This document shows positions 1 to 12,200 of a DNA stretch of 64,000 bases, in pieces. The DNA lies in the NCBI GenBank assembly GCA_045837725.1, contig JBEWZL010000011.1, forward strand, positions 62,001-126,000, given 5' to 3'. Made by a program: the position numbers and the translations under genes. This DNA is from Vermamoeba vermiformis. Lineage: Eukaryota; Tubulinea; Echinamoebida. Within the stretch, counting starts at the first letter, position 1. The number at the start of each line of letters is the position of its first letter. Below the pieces are notes generated by a model. It saw only the letters and a program-made list of their open reading frames with translations, was not told the DNA's origin and made no database searches.

Positions 1-660
1 ATATGACAGAAGCTCAGCTTGTGAGTAATCATTTGATTGCAAATATGACCAACACTTTGATAGCTAGAGAGATTGAGAGAAGAGCAAAGAAACTCTGAGA
101 CAAGTACTCTAACACGACAAACTTCTTTGCTCTATGTACAAATCCTTGCTATGGAAAGAATTGCAAGGGCAGAAAATCCCATTGCTGTAAGCGATTGATT
201 GTCATAAGCTAAACTTATTTTGTTATTTAGCAAGTTATTGTCTCCTCAAAATACTCTTCTCCTGCCCTTGGTGATGACAGCTATTCAAGACACAGGCTTG
301 CAATGACAATGGAGCCTTATGACCAAAGCCCTGCTGAGTTGTTAAAGCGCTTTGAGCATGAAATGAAAAAAACCTATGGTGCCAAGATTAGTTACCTTTT
401 TACAAAACACAAAACAGCACTTTGTCGTCTTGCTAGCAGACCAAGTTACTTGTGGTCATTTTTTGAAAAGGTTAGTAATCAGTTTTTTTCTTGTTCTTAC
501 CAATTCAACAGATGCCATCACCACAATTAAAAGACTTTAAGCAGTATGTGGATAAATGGGTGTATGAAGTTGAAAAAGCAGCTTGTCTCCAAGCTAAACA
601 GTAGGTTGATAAAGCAAGAAAACTTGGAGAGATAGATGAAGTCCAATAGCTGGTATGTTC
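1..660 (+). pseudogene. Interrupted, unclassified multi-exon coding remnant
   Basis: The plus strand shows several short open stretches joined by plausible splice signals. One carries a cysteine-rich stretch (NPCYGKNCKGRKSHCCKR), followed by GTAAG and a TTTAG acceptor, then a longer stretch containing LCRLASRPSYLWSFFEK and a lysine-rich segment. The reading frame is interrupted in more than one place, so it looks like a relic rather than a working gene. Base composition is more A/T-rich than the genes that follow. I do not recognise the family; a decayed transposon gene or a dead host gene are both possible. The left end is cut by the window edge. Confidence 0.3.
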
Positions 661-1042
661 AATCCCTCTCACAATATAAGCTAAAAATACCAGGATTTAG
701 CCAAAGTAATGGTTCAAGTTGCCTTTGGAATTTCAAGCAATACTCAATTGAAAGAATAAGTAGTGTTGCAGCAACAATTTGTAACCAACTTGTTATTAAA
801 CAGAGTTTTTAGTACTTAATCTACCCAAATCTGCAAGATAATAGTGCTAGATGAATAATATGATTACAATTATACTTTGTACACGACTTGACCGTGAAGT
901 AACGGCGCTTGTTCCGAAGTTTGAATGATCTGAATAACAAAATCGAAAGTTAATCACTGAAATGCCGTATTTAAATTAATACTTAATTCAAAATAAGTAT
1001 TTTAAGGGTTTCGTTATATTGCTTTGTTTTAAGACGCTCTAA
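661..1042. other. Intergenic, A/T-rich
   Basis: No reading frame or RNA gene is supported here. It probably holds the 3' end of the minus-strand EGF-type gene: if the last intron of that gene is spliced as described in its entry, its final exon would run into 960-1032. Confidence 0.4.
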
Positions 1043-2172
1043 CTAAAATTCAGCAGATTTGGCTTTTTCGGATCCGAATTTGTACACTAGCAATTTGTGC
1101 AGCGATTTAAAATATGTTATATATTTACGTACTCTGTATTCTCTTGTGCGAGGACCATCATTCGCAGCCACACCAGCAGCAACGCAAACACCGCAGCAAC
1201 AAACCAATATCAAAATGATCGGCAGAGCCACGCAAACCAAAACGAGAATAATAACGACGACTACGAATACTGCAATAGTCATACCCAAAATTTTAGTTCC
1301 GTCTTCGGCTGCTTGCGCTATTGAAAAAGGTCAGATCCAAATCCGGATTTGAAAATGTACTTACAAAAGCTGCAATCATTGCCAGACCATCTATAAATAG
1401 TGTCATCGCATGTACAAGTCAATGAGGTAATATTGCAACCGCCTTGGCCGGAGCACAAAGAAGGACAAAATGCTAAATTAAAAACGTGGGTATTAGCAAT
1501 GCAAACCTTCTACTTACGTATATAGCATATAGAATACATATCACAGTGTAAAATATAACGTACTTGCACAGCTTCCAGGGCAATATTGGATCGCGTAAGT
1601 GTAATTTACGTTGTCAGCGTAGATTCCGATGTAGTAATCGCCTTTTGCTTCGTAACGACCAATAGTATAGGTAGTACGATATCCAAAGCCCGATTTGACG
1701 GTAAAGTCGGAGCTATTGTATGCCACGAAGAACTGGATTCAAAGATATTACCGTTAATAAAAATTAGTGATAAAAATGTATGAAGATATTTGACGTGCTA
1801 AATAAGCACACTTAATTAAAGTAATTATTATAGCGTAGTATAAATTAGTATCAATCCCGGGATGAGTTCTAATTTTCGGGCGATTGTTGCAAATCCGGAA
1901 CTTTCAATCAACTCTTCAATGCAGTCATATTTAATTATTATAATTACCTTGGCCGCATAATCACTATCCACGGGGGTCATACGAATTAATTGGATTTGAT
2001 ACGAAGTGCTGCTAGTAGAATTTAGATGGATCTTGTAGGTGGTCATGTTAACGCCATTATTCGACTCCACACTGCCAAATTCAAGTGTATTAGGTGGCAG
2101 TAATTTTTGTCCTGCTGAAAGCGCGACTAAAATAAATAATGAAAGTGCGCTAACTACAGATCGGATGGCCAT
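1043..2172 (-). CDS. Type I surface protein with EGF-like domain
   Basis: The first exon starts at 2172 and opens with a clear signal peptide (SVVSALSLFILVALSAGQ), followed by a Ser/Thr/Asn-rich ectodomain. An exon near 1745-1572 continues it (FVAYNSSDFTVKSGFGYR) and ends in a Cys pair, CPGSC. The next exon, about 1470-1372, encodes an EGF-like module with Cys spacing CPSLCSGQGGCN...CTCDD...C. The last exon, about 1327-1140, has one strong transmembrane helix (MTIAVFVVVVIILVLVCV) with a juxtamembrane Cys cluster and a short basic tail. This predicts a single-pass plasma-membrane protein, perhaps for adhesion or sensing. The C-terminus is uncertain. Reading straight on ends at 1043. Alternatively, a GTACGT donor near 1134 and TTTTAG near 1043 define an intron containing CGGATCCG, giving a different short tail. 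Only the EGF module identifies it; the partner is unknown. Confidence 0.65.
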
Positions 2173-2515
2173 GGTTAGATTTGGCTTTTGTTGGCGTACA
2201 GTTAAAGCCTAATATGACCTATGGTATTCAGTTTTTGTATGTTAAAAATATTCGTGTTTCTACACTAAACAGGGTTTCATTTTTTCGGGCTTTAGAAACT
2301 GTTCGAAAAAACAGGCTGTGAATCCGATCGTAAACTGCGCAAGTGGGGAGCCAAACAGTTGGTATTAAACAATATTATAGTGGCAGCTGAGAAAGCGCAG
2401 AATATTCGGAAATTTCAGTTCCCGCTCTTTTTTAACATAAATAAGAATTATTTTTTGTCAGATTTGCAAGTTGAAAGTGTGCAGCACCACGACAGGTTTA
2501 TTATATAATTTTTAG
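2173..2515. promoter_or_regulatory. Shared divergent promoter region
   Basis: About 340 bases separate the start codons of the EGF-type gene (minus) and the Elongin-LRR gene (plus). The stretch must carry both promoters. No known binding motif stands out beyond an ATCCGATCG near 2313-2321, related to the intronic GATCCG motif. Confidence 0.4.
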
Positions 2516-5500
2516 ATGTCCGAACCAACAAATAATACCGATACAACCTCAAAAGAGGTAACGCATCCATAAATTTTGCTTCATCTAATACTTACGTGTC
2601 CTTTTGATCAGGATAACAAAACAAAGCCTAATTTTCGTCGAAAAAAATCAAATTTGAATAATGGTTGGCCTGACGTTCAAATATTCGACCTGGTATTGCC
2701 TCCCAAGCAAGTAGATCTGAGTCAATTTGAAGAGTATTTAACGAGTAAGTTGATAAATGTATTATCCTTATACGATGTATCATATGGTATTTCGGTCATA
2801 ATTACGAATTAATTAAACTTGATTATTTATTTATTAATTATTTTTCACTCCGCAGTCAAGTGCAATGACGGCGCTGAAATATTGATCCCAAAATTAGTAG
2901 CAACATCAACTTCATTATGGATGCGACGACTATTGTCAAGTAAGTCTTGGATAACCCCAGATGCCGACCCAAACTAAATTTTAAGTTTTGTTATTTTTGC
3001 TTGGTCTCAGCTTACAATCGGAAATTTAGGCGATTTTAAAGAAAAACAAACATTGTCCGTTGAATTTAAAGAATTCTCCGGCGTGATCTTGGAAGAAATC
3101 CTTCGTTTTTGTATTCAAGGTACGTAGCTCCAGATCCGCTCAATTTAATTCAAAACTAATCTTAGATCATTAGATTATATTGTTAACAAGCCGAATTACG
3201 ATGAAGACGTTGAGGGCAAAAAGCAACAGCCTCGTGTCGTATTTCAATTTTACATTCATCCTAGCGTCGTCATGGAAATGTTAATGGTACGAAAATATAT
3301 TACTAAATTAGGCAATAATTATAATTATAGTTACTAATGTAATTTTAAGGCCGCTGATTTCTTGCAAATTCCATCACTGCTCGAATTATCTTCGCTAATG
3401 TTAGCTCATTACATTGACTGTAAGTACCATTAAAAATATCATATAGTAAAGTAATACTAATCGTATTTATCTATATATAGATGTTCCATCGTTTGCTGGA
3501 ATTGCACCGGATCTAATTCTCGGAGTTTTCGCGCGTGTCAACCCGATCAAGTTGTGCGGTCTAGAAGACAGACCTGAATACAAAGCATTGAAATTAGGTA
3601 CGATATTATATAAGGCCGGGACCCTTAATATACATATCATATTAATATTGTTACTATTGTTATAGACACCGCGCCTATTTGGTACAAACATTGCATCAAA
3701 AAAGATTACAAAGCGTTAGGCCCTGTTTTTAGCTGGGACAGAAATCCGATACTGAAACAGTATTTGGACTCACTATACCCCGAAAAACAGACTAAGACCA
3801 CCCATATATATAACTACGATCAACATCATCAAGTCGTGGAAGATCTGCATTCAGTTGATTGGAAGAGAATGTACCTCGAGCGAGACCTTAATTTGCGATT
3901 GTTTTTCTTGGAATACTCCAATGAAAAGCACGCAAAGATTAATGGCGAAAATAACGCGAATAGTAATAATAATAACGTGATGACTTCGGATCCAAACCCG
4001 GATGTGGGACCTGAAGATGATGACGACGAAAAAGTTGATATTTTAGATCATTTAGATGATGTCGCGCCATATATAAGGTAAAGAATCGATATGAAAACCG
4101 TTCAGTGAAACTAACGAAATTTCATTTTTTTTGTAGTTACCTCAAAGTCACGATGTCAAACTTCAATCTCGCTCCGTTCATCGAACACTTGACTAAGCTG
4201 CAATTATCAAAGTTCCAGTTGACTAAAGAGCACGCGCAAGTCATTTCCAAGTTGAACAAAGTCACGGATCTACTTTTGACTGAAATGGTAAAAATATTCA
4301 TATTCTTATATTAAGTCCTAATATCGATTATATGTAGAATATTAGAGACACTACAAACGTTGCAACTATTTTGTCATCGTTAACGGTATGTAAATACGAG
4401 AAAAAGTATACCGAAGTATATACTAAGAAGTATTCATTTTTAGAACTTGAACGTCCTTGATTTGAGCGATAACGAGATCGATGATAACGGAATTGTTCCG
4501 CTTTGTCGAGTATTGGCAACAAATAACTCGTTATCGCGGTTAAGTATTGCGTACAATAAGCTTGGCGGACCATCGATGGGACTGCTGTTTGCATCACTTA
4601 AGAAGCACGTCAATATCGAGTTATTAGATATTTCGCATAATAATATCTTTGCAATGGGTAGGTCATATTATATATACCTTAGATACCGTATTCTGATTAT
4701 TCCTAATGCTTGTAACAGACGTCGAAGAGGACCGTTTCCGCGACTTGAAAAACAACATGACTTTGAAGCACTTAATTCTCGATGAAAATCCATTGGGTGT
4801 GGATGTAGTTCATAAGTACGTATTATTATATAATATTATATTACTAACGGTTCTTATATGTTCATGCACATTTTTCACGGTTACTTTTATTTTCGCAAGG
4901 CTAACTTTCATTTCCTTTTTAGGGCATTTTTCAACTTCAAACTTGCCCGTCATTCACCAACAGCGCTCAACGCACTGTTCGCCAACATTCCAAATCAGCT
5001 CTTGTCGCTGTCACTTCGCAGCACAGATCTGATCCCCGAGCACATGAACACGCTCGCTACTCATTGGACTACGAACACGTTGATGCAACTTGAATTCTTT
5101 TCGATATCGAATAATGAAGTGCGCGATGAAGGTGCTCAAGCATTGCGCGATGTTTTGCAAGTCAATCGCAGCATCAAAATGTAAGTCAGATCCAACGGAG
5201 AAAATTAGCTCTACTATTACTTTCTATCATTATATACTATCAAGTAGTTAGATGTATGACATATCTTACGGTATTTTTGTCACAGCTTGGATCTGACCAG
5301 ATGCGATCTGAAACAACAAGGCGCGGAAGCACTAGCAGTCTGTTTGCAATTGAACGATTGTTTAGAGCACTTGATACTAGACCGCAATAAGATACATAGC
5401 ACTGGTACTATTAAGCTAGTTGAGGCTATTAAGAAGAACCCTAACCGTGGCTTGAAATCATTGCACTTCAAATTGACCGAGACTAACAACGACGTGACAG

Positions 5501-5586
5501 TGCGATTAGAAGAAGAGTTGGAAGCGATAGGCATTATTGCTTATACTGATAGTACCCCTGATACCACTTGGCGATACAAGCGTTAG
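2516..5586 (+). CDS. Elongin C-like / Elongin A-like / leucine-rich repeat fusion
   Basis: The gene has a dozen or so exons from ATG at 2516 to TAG at 5586. The N-terminal third has the Skp1/Elongin C POZ fold order: KCNDGAEILIPKLVATS, then VEFKEFSGVILEEILRFC, then a helix AADFLQIPSLLELSSLMLA. An Elongin A-like block follows: APDLILGVFARVNPIKLCGL, then IWYKHCIKKDYKAL and DWKRMYLERD. After an acidic Asn/Asp linker (about 3930-4060) come RNI-type leucine-rich repeats such as LNVLDLSDNEIDDNGIVPL, NIELLDISHNN and LDLTRCDLKQQGAEAL. In known systems Elongin A and C are separate partners that recruit a cullin, and leucine-rich repeats bind substrates. Having all three in one chain suggests a self-contained ubiquitin-ligase substrate adaptor; that role is inference. 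An intron (GATCCG at 3133) carries the recurrent motif. It converges on the next gene with 59 bases between stops. Confidence 0.75.
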
Positions 5587-5645
5587 AAAATTAATAGGTT
5601 ATTTTACATAAACGTGTATTTACAAGTGTTGGTATGATTCGTTTT

Positions 5646-6097
5646 TTAGACTTGCGGATCTGTTGCCGTAACTTTTTTGACATCTTCGTTTTCGGATGGT
5701 GTTGAATCATTCGAGTTTGATCGATAAGGCGTGCACCATAGTAATGTAATGTAGAGCCCACTGTATAATAGAAGAGCGTACGTTATTCCAATAAGGCTGG
5801 TAATAATGATTCCTGCGGCGTTACATCCGACTCCAAGCCCGACCGCTGCAATTGGATCTGCCAAACAGTTGTCAATCTCTGATAATTAAGACATCGTATA
5901 TAATGTATATCATTCAGTTCCTACTTACTCCATGACATTTTAAACGAGATGCTCTTGCAGATCGAGCCTATGAACATGAAAGAAAGGAACCAATGCTGGA
6001 ACGGAAATAAACTTCCTAATAGCAGTAAATATAATTCTGGGTCTAATCGCTGTATTGCGAATAGAACGCGTCGCAGGAAACCAATGGTTGACTCCAT
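5646..6097 (-). CDS. Small three-helix membrane protein
   Basis: Two exons: ATG at 6097 gives MESTIGFLRRVLFAIQ... down to a GTAAG donor near 5928. The acceptor TTTGGCAG is at about 5860, and the frame joins cleanly to NPIAAVGLGVGCNAAGIII and runs to TAA at 5646. The product is about 126 residues with three hydrophobic stretches (LYLLLLGSLFPF / WFLSFMFIGSI; AAVGLGVGCNAAGIIITSLI; TYALLLYSGLYITLLW) and an acidic polar C-terminal tail. The start was chosen because it keeps an open, hydrophobic N-terminal exon; the exon 2 frame alone has no ATG. I do not recognise the family; an organelle or ER membrane assembly subunit is possible. Confidence 0.55.
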
Positions 6098-6353
6098 CCG
6101 GAAATTGTCAAATTCAGTTCGCTTTTATCGATAAGATGCTCTGTGGTTATGTTACCATACAAAAAAATAGACCAATTCAATTGATTTGCTAACAAAAAAC
6201 GGTTGTGGTATGACCTACAAAATTGAGTGTGTACCACACAATCGTTAGAGGTCATACGGGAGATTTTGGCATCAGTTTTAGTAATTCGATTTGCAAACGA
6301 CAAAATTGGCTAGCAATTCGGTAAGAAATAGTTGTGACAACTCTACTTGAATT

Positions 6354-6413
6354 TTACACAAACAGCTTGATCAGATCGTCGTTGGTTACGTTTAATGCAG
6401 GGTCAAGCTCTTG
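6354..6413 (-). other. Candidate alternative last exon of the upstream membrane gene
   Basis: The minus strand encodes a short coding-like end, LDPALNVTNDDLIKLFV followed by TAA at 6354, after an AG acceptor. It could be spliced to the mitochondrial-type gene at 6561-7765 from a GTAGAC donor just before that gene's in-frame TGA. The rest of 6098-6560 shows no supported gene; an open frame at 6043-6303 overlaps the small membrane gene and has no homology signal. Confidence 0.25.
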
Positions 6414-6560
6414 TACGTAATAAATGGTACAGGTTATTTATCATTTCCTGACTAATTAAAAGGTAGATCCAAATTTACTAGCATTGTGAAAAATCGATGT
6501 CATTTAACATCGGAAATAGAAGACAGTATAATTACATCGTTACTATTTATAAGCACTCAC

Positions 6561-7765
6561 TCAGTCTACTCGCAGTTTGTGCTGTTCTTTCGCCAACAAA
6601 TCACCGAACATTTCCGCAACCGTCAAATGACCCCATAAGAGCGCTGGACCTGTCATAATGCCAAGTGAAACCGATGACACTAATAAGAATTATATTAATA
6701 ATAAAATAAATATAACAATAACAAAATTTCTTGGAGTTCGATCAAACGAAAGAAATTATACGATTTAAATTTAATTTTTTGTACGGATGCACCAGGAAAA
6801 TTGTTATTTTTAATAGACTTACCAATCGTACAAAGAGCAAGTGCAGCAAGTGCACTAATCGTAGCCTTCTTATAATTCGATCGAGCCATAGGACCAAGGG
6901 ATTGCCAGATCCTTCGAACAGTTGTCGTATTAAATATGCTGGTCCATTTGTTCTTATGATCTTGATTCACTAATGCATATGCAGCTATTAATGGCGCAAA
7001 AAATAGCACTAAAAATGCGGCCAAAAATGGTGGAGCAGCGAGGACCATAAATGTCAAGAAGTTTGAGTTTTGGAATAAAGCTGCTGGGATAGATATAAAT
7101 ATAACAAATAGCGCTGGTGCGATGAGAATCCATATGCCATCTTTTAGTAGTGTTGATACTCGTTCGCTTTTGTAAGCGGGCAAGATGTGCATGTTGATAG
7201 CGGATGGACTTAAAATTTTGTCTCTATAAGCATTAATAGCAAAGCCTAAGTAAAAATGATGTTATTTATGAGGTTTGTATTATATTAAAGAATTTGCATA
7301 TCAAATTAAGGTAGATCTAGCGGAGGTCGGATTCGGATGCATCTGTTTTTCATTTATGTGACTTACCGTTCAATATAAGATAGGCTGCAATATCTACAAA
7401 CGGAATAAACATAGTGAGTGATAGGGCCATGCTCCAAGACCAAAATCTCTTAAGCGGAAATTTTGTTGGTGTGACTCCGATCCCTAAGTTCATTAGATTA
7501 GACTTGAATAATTTTTAAAAATTATTTAAAAATATATTTGCTTACGTATGAATGGTACTCTTCCCCAAGTGTTGAACAGATTTCTGACACTGTATGGATT
7601 TGTTTTTTTGTATTCCGTGTACGAGCCGATATACCGTTGCTGGATTGTATTAACACTTGATTTCTTCGCCAAAATTAACGAAAATATTGGCTTATTAATT
7701 GCTATCTTTTTAGCGGCTACTCGAACCGCACCAAGGCGCAGGCCAGAAGAAAATATTTTCAACAT
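6561..7765 (-). CDS. Multi-spanning membrane protein, likely mitochondrial
   Basis: Four exons. The first (7765 to about 7540) is basic, free of acidic residues at its start (MLKIFSSGLRLGAVRVAAKK) and looks like a mitochondrial presequence. The next encodes GVTPTKFPLKRFWSWSMALS with a helix LTMFIPFVDIAAYLIL. The third, about 7240-6822, has two strong helix groups (IWILIAPALFVIFISIPAAL; FLTFMVLAAPPFLAAFLVLFF) and a basic loop. A last exon ends LTVAEMFGDLLAKEQHKLRVD with TGA at 6561. An intron spans about 7370-7245 and holds GGATGC and AGATCT. Overall about 300 residues and four to six helices. The family is not recognised; an inner-membrane role is inferred from the presequence only. An alternative last exon may exist at 6354-6413. 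Confidence 0.55.
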
Positions 7766-9250
7766 CTGTTGTTAATGAATGAAATTGTTAGATCTCTAGT
7801 GCAAAAATATGAGCATATTTATGCTGTAATTATTCTTATAATTTTAAGATGACGTGTAAAGTTTTATCGAAAGGATTCAGTGAGCTCAATGCGTGAACTC
7901 CCTGGCAACGTCACCTTCGATGATTACCTTATGATTTTAACGTAAACAGCAGTAGTGTTTATGCTTCTTGCATTTGAATTGATTCGGTAATTGTTTGTTC
8001 GTAAGAAGAAAAAGGCACGCAAAATCGATCTTCGAAGATTGCACCATTATGATCGCTCAAGCTAGAATAGCCAGCATATTAGCTATCCAGGAAATATTAT
8101 TTATTAATGAATACGAGCTCAATTTATGGTAGCTCAGCATTGATTTGGGGCTGTAAAACTAAATCAGCGTGTAGGAGAAGATCCGCCCTTACAAAAATTA
8201 TTCCCCGATAACTCACATTAGGTACGATATTATTAATGTGTTGCACGTTGTTGCAGCTTCATCCTAATTTTACAACAAAATTTTGATTTTTATGTCAAAG
8301 TACTTCGCAATCTTATGCAGCCATCATTACATTACTAATCACATATTAAGCAAAAAATTATTCCTAAATTAACTATCGTTTTTTTACTTGGTTTTGTAAC
8401 TGGATACATCCTCGCCAATTTTTTGATTCAATTTAGGTTGTACGAGATACGATTGCTGTTACTCGCGACAAAGCTCCCAAGACTCATGAATTAGTGCAAT
8501 AGAGTTGCATCCAGTTGCTGTGTGAAGATCCTCTGGGTACTAATAACGCCTAAAGGACGAAAGAGGCCCGTTGGTCCTAGTTATCCATTATGAAGACTAC
8601 TAAAAGGTGCATCGGTCATAAGGATGAAAAAGAACACATGGAATCGTTGGTGACATTAAAGGACTTTACAACGGTTGAGCCGGATTCAAGAAGAAACATG
8701 CCGTTCGTACGTGCCAAAGACCAATAATGCTTCGTACTAACGCGTCATGTTTAAGCCCAGGCCAGAATCAGCCGCTGGTCAAGAAAAACCTCCTAAATCC
8801 AGATCCCTTCGTACGAAATTTGGTGAGTGAGCCTTCGTTTGACTTTTGCGATTGCAAGTCTTGTAAGTACCTATAATTATAGTCATATAATGTCAAATCG
8901 CTAATATTATTTGGTGTCGCTTCATTAGTTATGCTCGGATCCCACATCCACCACAAAATAACGGGACCGTAAGTCAAAGAGACCTTAGCCCACCCCAAAA
9001 CTTTAGGCAGTCCAGTTAGCGACCCTAATTTCACGTGGCAAATGTGATTGTGAATTCTTGGTCTGGTTAATGATTGGCTGACACAAGGCGTTAAAAACTA
9101 AAGTCGCGTCAGTAATTTTATTATTTGGTCCTACAAACGTGATCAAGACAATAGGTACACTTCATTATAAATAGAGGGAAAATCAATTATTTGAAATTAA
9201 TTGTTTTTGGATCTCGAAACGGATTTGATACTGATCCTGACTTTTTAGGC
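7766..9250. other. 1.5 kb without a supported gene
   Basis: Reading frames are short and broken on both strands. A stretch near 8480-8720 has patchy coding-like composition (for example KGRKRPVGP and EHMESLVTLKDF in different frames), which could be a dead gene, but I cannot name it. The last 80 bases before 9251 (GGATCTCG, CGGATT, GATCC, then TTTTTAG) look like the 3' part of an intron, so the next gene may have a 5'-UTR exon further upstream. Confidence 0.35.
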
Positions 9251-12200
9251 ATGGAAGCACTTGAAGGATTGCTTAGCTCGCTTAAAAAGCGCGTCTATAA
9301 TAGCTTCGAAGAGGCCAATGCACAACTCGAAGAAGTCATCAAACTTCGAGATGCGGTCCTTGCCTTCGAAAAGGAAAGTCTGATGAAGATTGTTCCTGCT
9401 ACTTTTGCCAAGACTCAACAATTCGTCTCTTCCGCGAAGAACGATCTCAAGAAACTCGAAAGTGATGCCAGATCCTTTGTAACGAAAGCTCTGGATGGCT
9501 TATACGCGAACGTCAAAACTCCAATTTCCAACGCCACTGATATGCACTTCCATAACCGATACACCGAGGCTTCTCAAGCACTAGAAAAGGCTCACGCTGG
9601 TTTGATTGCTCTGGATGTGGCTCCGTACAACTTGTCCGACGCCGTCAAAACTTTCCTCAACGAATCTCGCGTGCAGATCGACACTCTCGAGAAGAAGATT
9701 GCCGAGTCTATGATGGGCAGAGTTGTTGATGATAAGATCAGAGAAGCCAAGACTCACGGCACCAATGCCAAAGATATGCACTTCCACAACCGGTATCAAA
9801 ACGCACTCGACGCTGTTGCCAAGGCTCGTGATATGATCGCTGAACTGTCTAGTCCTCCTTTCAACTCACTTCCTGACGTTGTGTCCTTCTTGCCTGCCTT
9901 CATCGCTCAAATCGATGATGTCGAGAAGAAATGTGGTGATTCCTTATACAGCCGCCTTGCTGATGACAAGATCCGCGAGGCCAAGACTCATGGCACCAAT
10001 GCCAAAGATATGCACTTCCACAACCAGTATCAGAAAGCACTCGACGCTGTTGCCAAGGCTCGTGATCTGATCGCTGAACTCTCCAGCCCTCCTTTCAACT
10101 CCGTCCCTGAAGTCATTGCCTTCTTGCCCACCTTCATTGCTCAGATCGATGATGTCGAGAAGAAATGTGGTGATTCTATGTTTGGTCGCCTTGCTGATGA
10201 CAAGATCCGCGAGGCCAAGACCCATGGCACCAATGCCAAGGACATGCACTTCCACAACCGGTATCAAAACGCACTCGACGCTGTTGCCAAGGCTCGTGAA
10301 ATGATCGCTGAACTGTCTAGTCCTCCTTTCAACTCACTCCCTGACGTTGTGTCCTTCTTGCCTGCCTTCATCGCTCAAATCGATGACATTGAGAAGAAAT
10401 GTGGTGATTCCTTGTACAGCCGCCTTGTTGATGACAAGATCCGCGAGGCTAAGACTCACGGCACCAACGCCAAAGACATGCACTTCCACAACCAATATCA
10501 AAACGCACTCGACGCTGTTGCCAAGGCTCGCGAGAGCATTGCCCAACTGAAAGAGGCTCCTTTTTGCAACTTGGAGGCTACTCAAGAGTTCTTGCCAGCC
10601 TTTGAAAAGCAGATCGACGAGATTGAAACAAAGTGCGGCGAAGTTATGTTCTCTCGCCTTGCTGACGACAAGATCCGCGAAATCAAGTCTCTTGGCACCA
10701 AGGCCAAAGATATGCACTTCCATAACCGTTACAATGACTCCCTGGAAGCTATTGGCAAGGCCCGTGACCAAATGAGCGAGCTTACGCAAGCCCCTTACGT
10801 CAACTTGGACATCGTCAAGACCTTCCTCAACGAGTTCACCAAGCAAATTGATGACATTGAAGCGAAGTGTGGTGAAGATATGTTCTCTCGCCTTGCTGAC
10901 GACAAAGTTCGCGAAGCCAAGACTCACGGTACCAAGGCCAAGGACATGCTCTTTCACAATTGCTACCAAGATGCTATCGACGCCGTTGCCAAGGCCCGCG
11001 ACAGTATCTCTGAATTGCAACAAGCACCTTGGAGCAGTTTAGCAGTCGTTGCTACTTTCCTCCCTGAATTCGCCAAGCAAATCGACGAGTACGAACGCCA
11101 GTGCGGTGAAGCTCTCTTCAGCAAAGTTGTTGACGAGAAGATCCACGAAGCCAAGACACTAGGAACTAAGGCCAAGGACATGCACTTCCACAACCAGTAT
11201 CAGAACGCACTCGACGCTGTTGCCAAGGCCCGCGACATCATTGCTGAACTCAAGGAGGCTCCCTATGGCACCTTGAAGGCCACTCAAGCATTCTTGCCCG
11301 AGTTCATCAAGCAAATCGACGAGTACGAACGCCTTTGTGGTGAATCTCTCTTCAGCAAAGTTGTCGACGAGAAGATCCGCGAGGCCAAGACCCATGGCAC
11401 CAATGCCAAGGACATGCACTTCCACAACCAGTATCAGAACGCACTCGACGCTGTTGCCAAGGCTCGTGATCTGATCAACGAGTTGAAGGAGGCTCCTTTT
11501 GCCAGCTTGAAGGCTACTCAAGAGTTCTTGCCCGAGTTCGAGAAGCAAATCGATCAATACGAACGTCAATGCGGTGAAGCCATGTTTGGTCGTGTTGCTG
11601 AAGACAAGATTCGTGCTGCCAAGACACTTGTCACCGATGCTGAGAATAAGCACCTCCATTCCATACACCAAGAGGCTCTTGATACTGTTGCCAAGGCTCG
11701 CGACGCTATTTCCGAGCTTGAACAACCTCCTTACGGTACTCTGGAGGTTACTCTGGCTTTCTTGAAGACCGCCAAACCAGCACTTGACGCACTCGAAGGC
11801 AAGATTGGTGCAAGTTTGTTCGGCCGATTTGTTGAAGACAAGATCCGCGACGCCCAGACCCTCATGACCACAGCCAAGGACTTGCATTTCCACAGCCGCA
11901 ACGGTGAGGCTTTGACCGCCATTGCCAAGACCCGCGAGGCCATTGCTGAGCTTGACACGACTCCGTATAACAACATCCCTGCCGCTGTTGCCTTCTTGAA
12001 GGAGACCAACCCTGATTTGGACGCCTTGGAAGCGAAAGTTGGTGAAGCCATGTTCGGCAGAGTCGTCTTCGACAAGATCAACGCTGGCAAGACTCACGTC
12101 AACAACGCGAAGAGCTTGGCCGAGCACTCGTGCCACCAACAAGCTTTGGACGCGTTGACTAAGGCCTATGAAAGCCTGGATGAGCTCGAGAACCCGCCTT

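Noticed and set aside
6043-6303. 86-codon minus-strand frame
   Set aside because: It overlaps the first exon of the small membrane gene in another frame and shows no domain.
8440-8760. Patchy coding-like stretch in the 7.8-9.2 kb spacer
   Set aside because: Short pieces change frame often and match no family; I cannot support a gene.
9581-12142. Long minus-strand open frames opposite the repeat protein, up to 327 codons
   Set aside because: They are in the same positions in each 234-base unit, so they are by-products of the repeat's codon bias, not genes.
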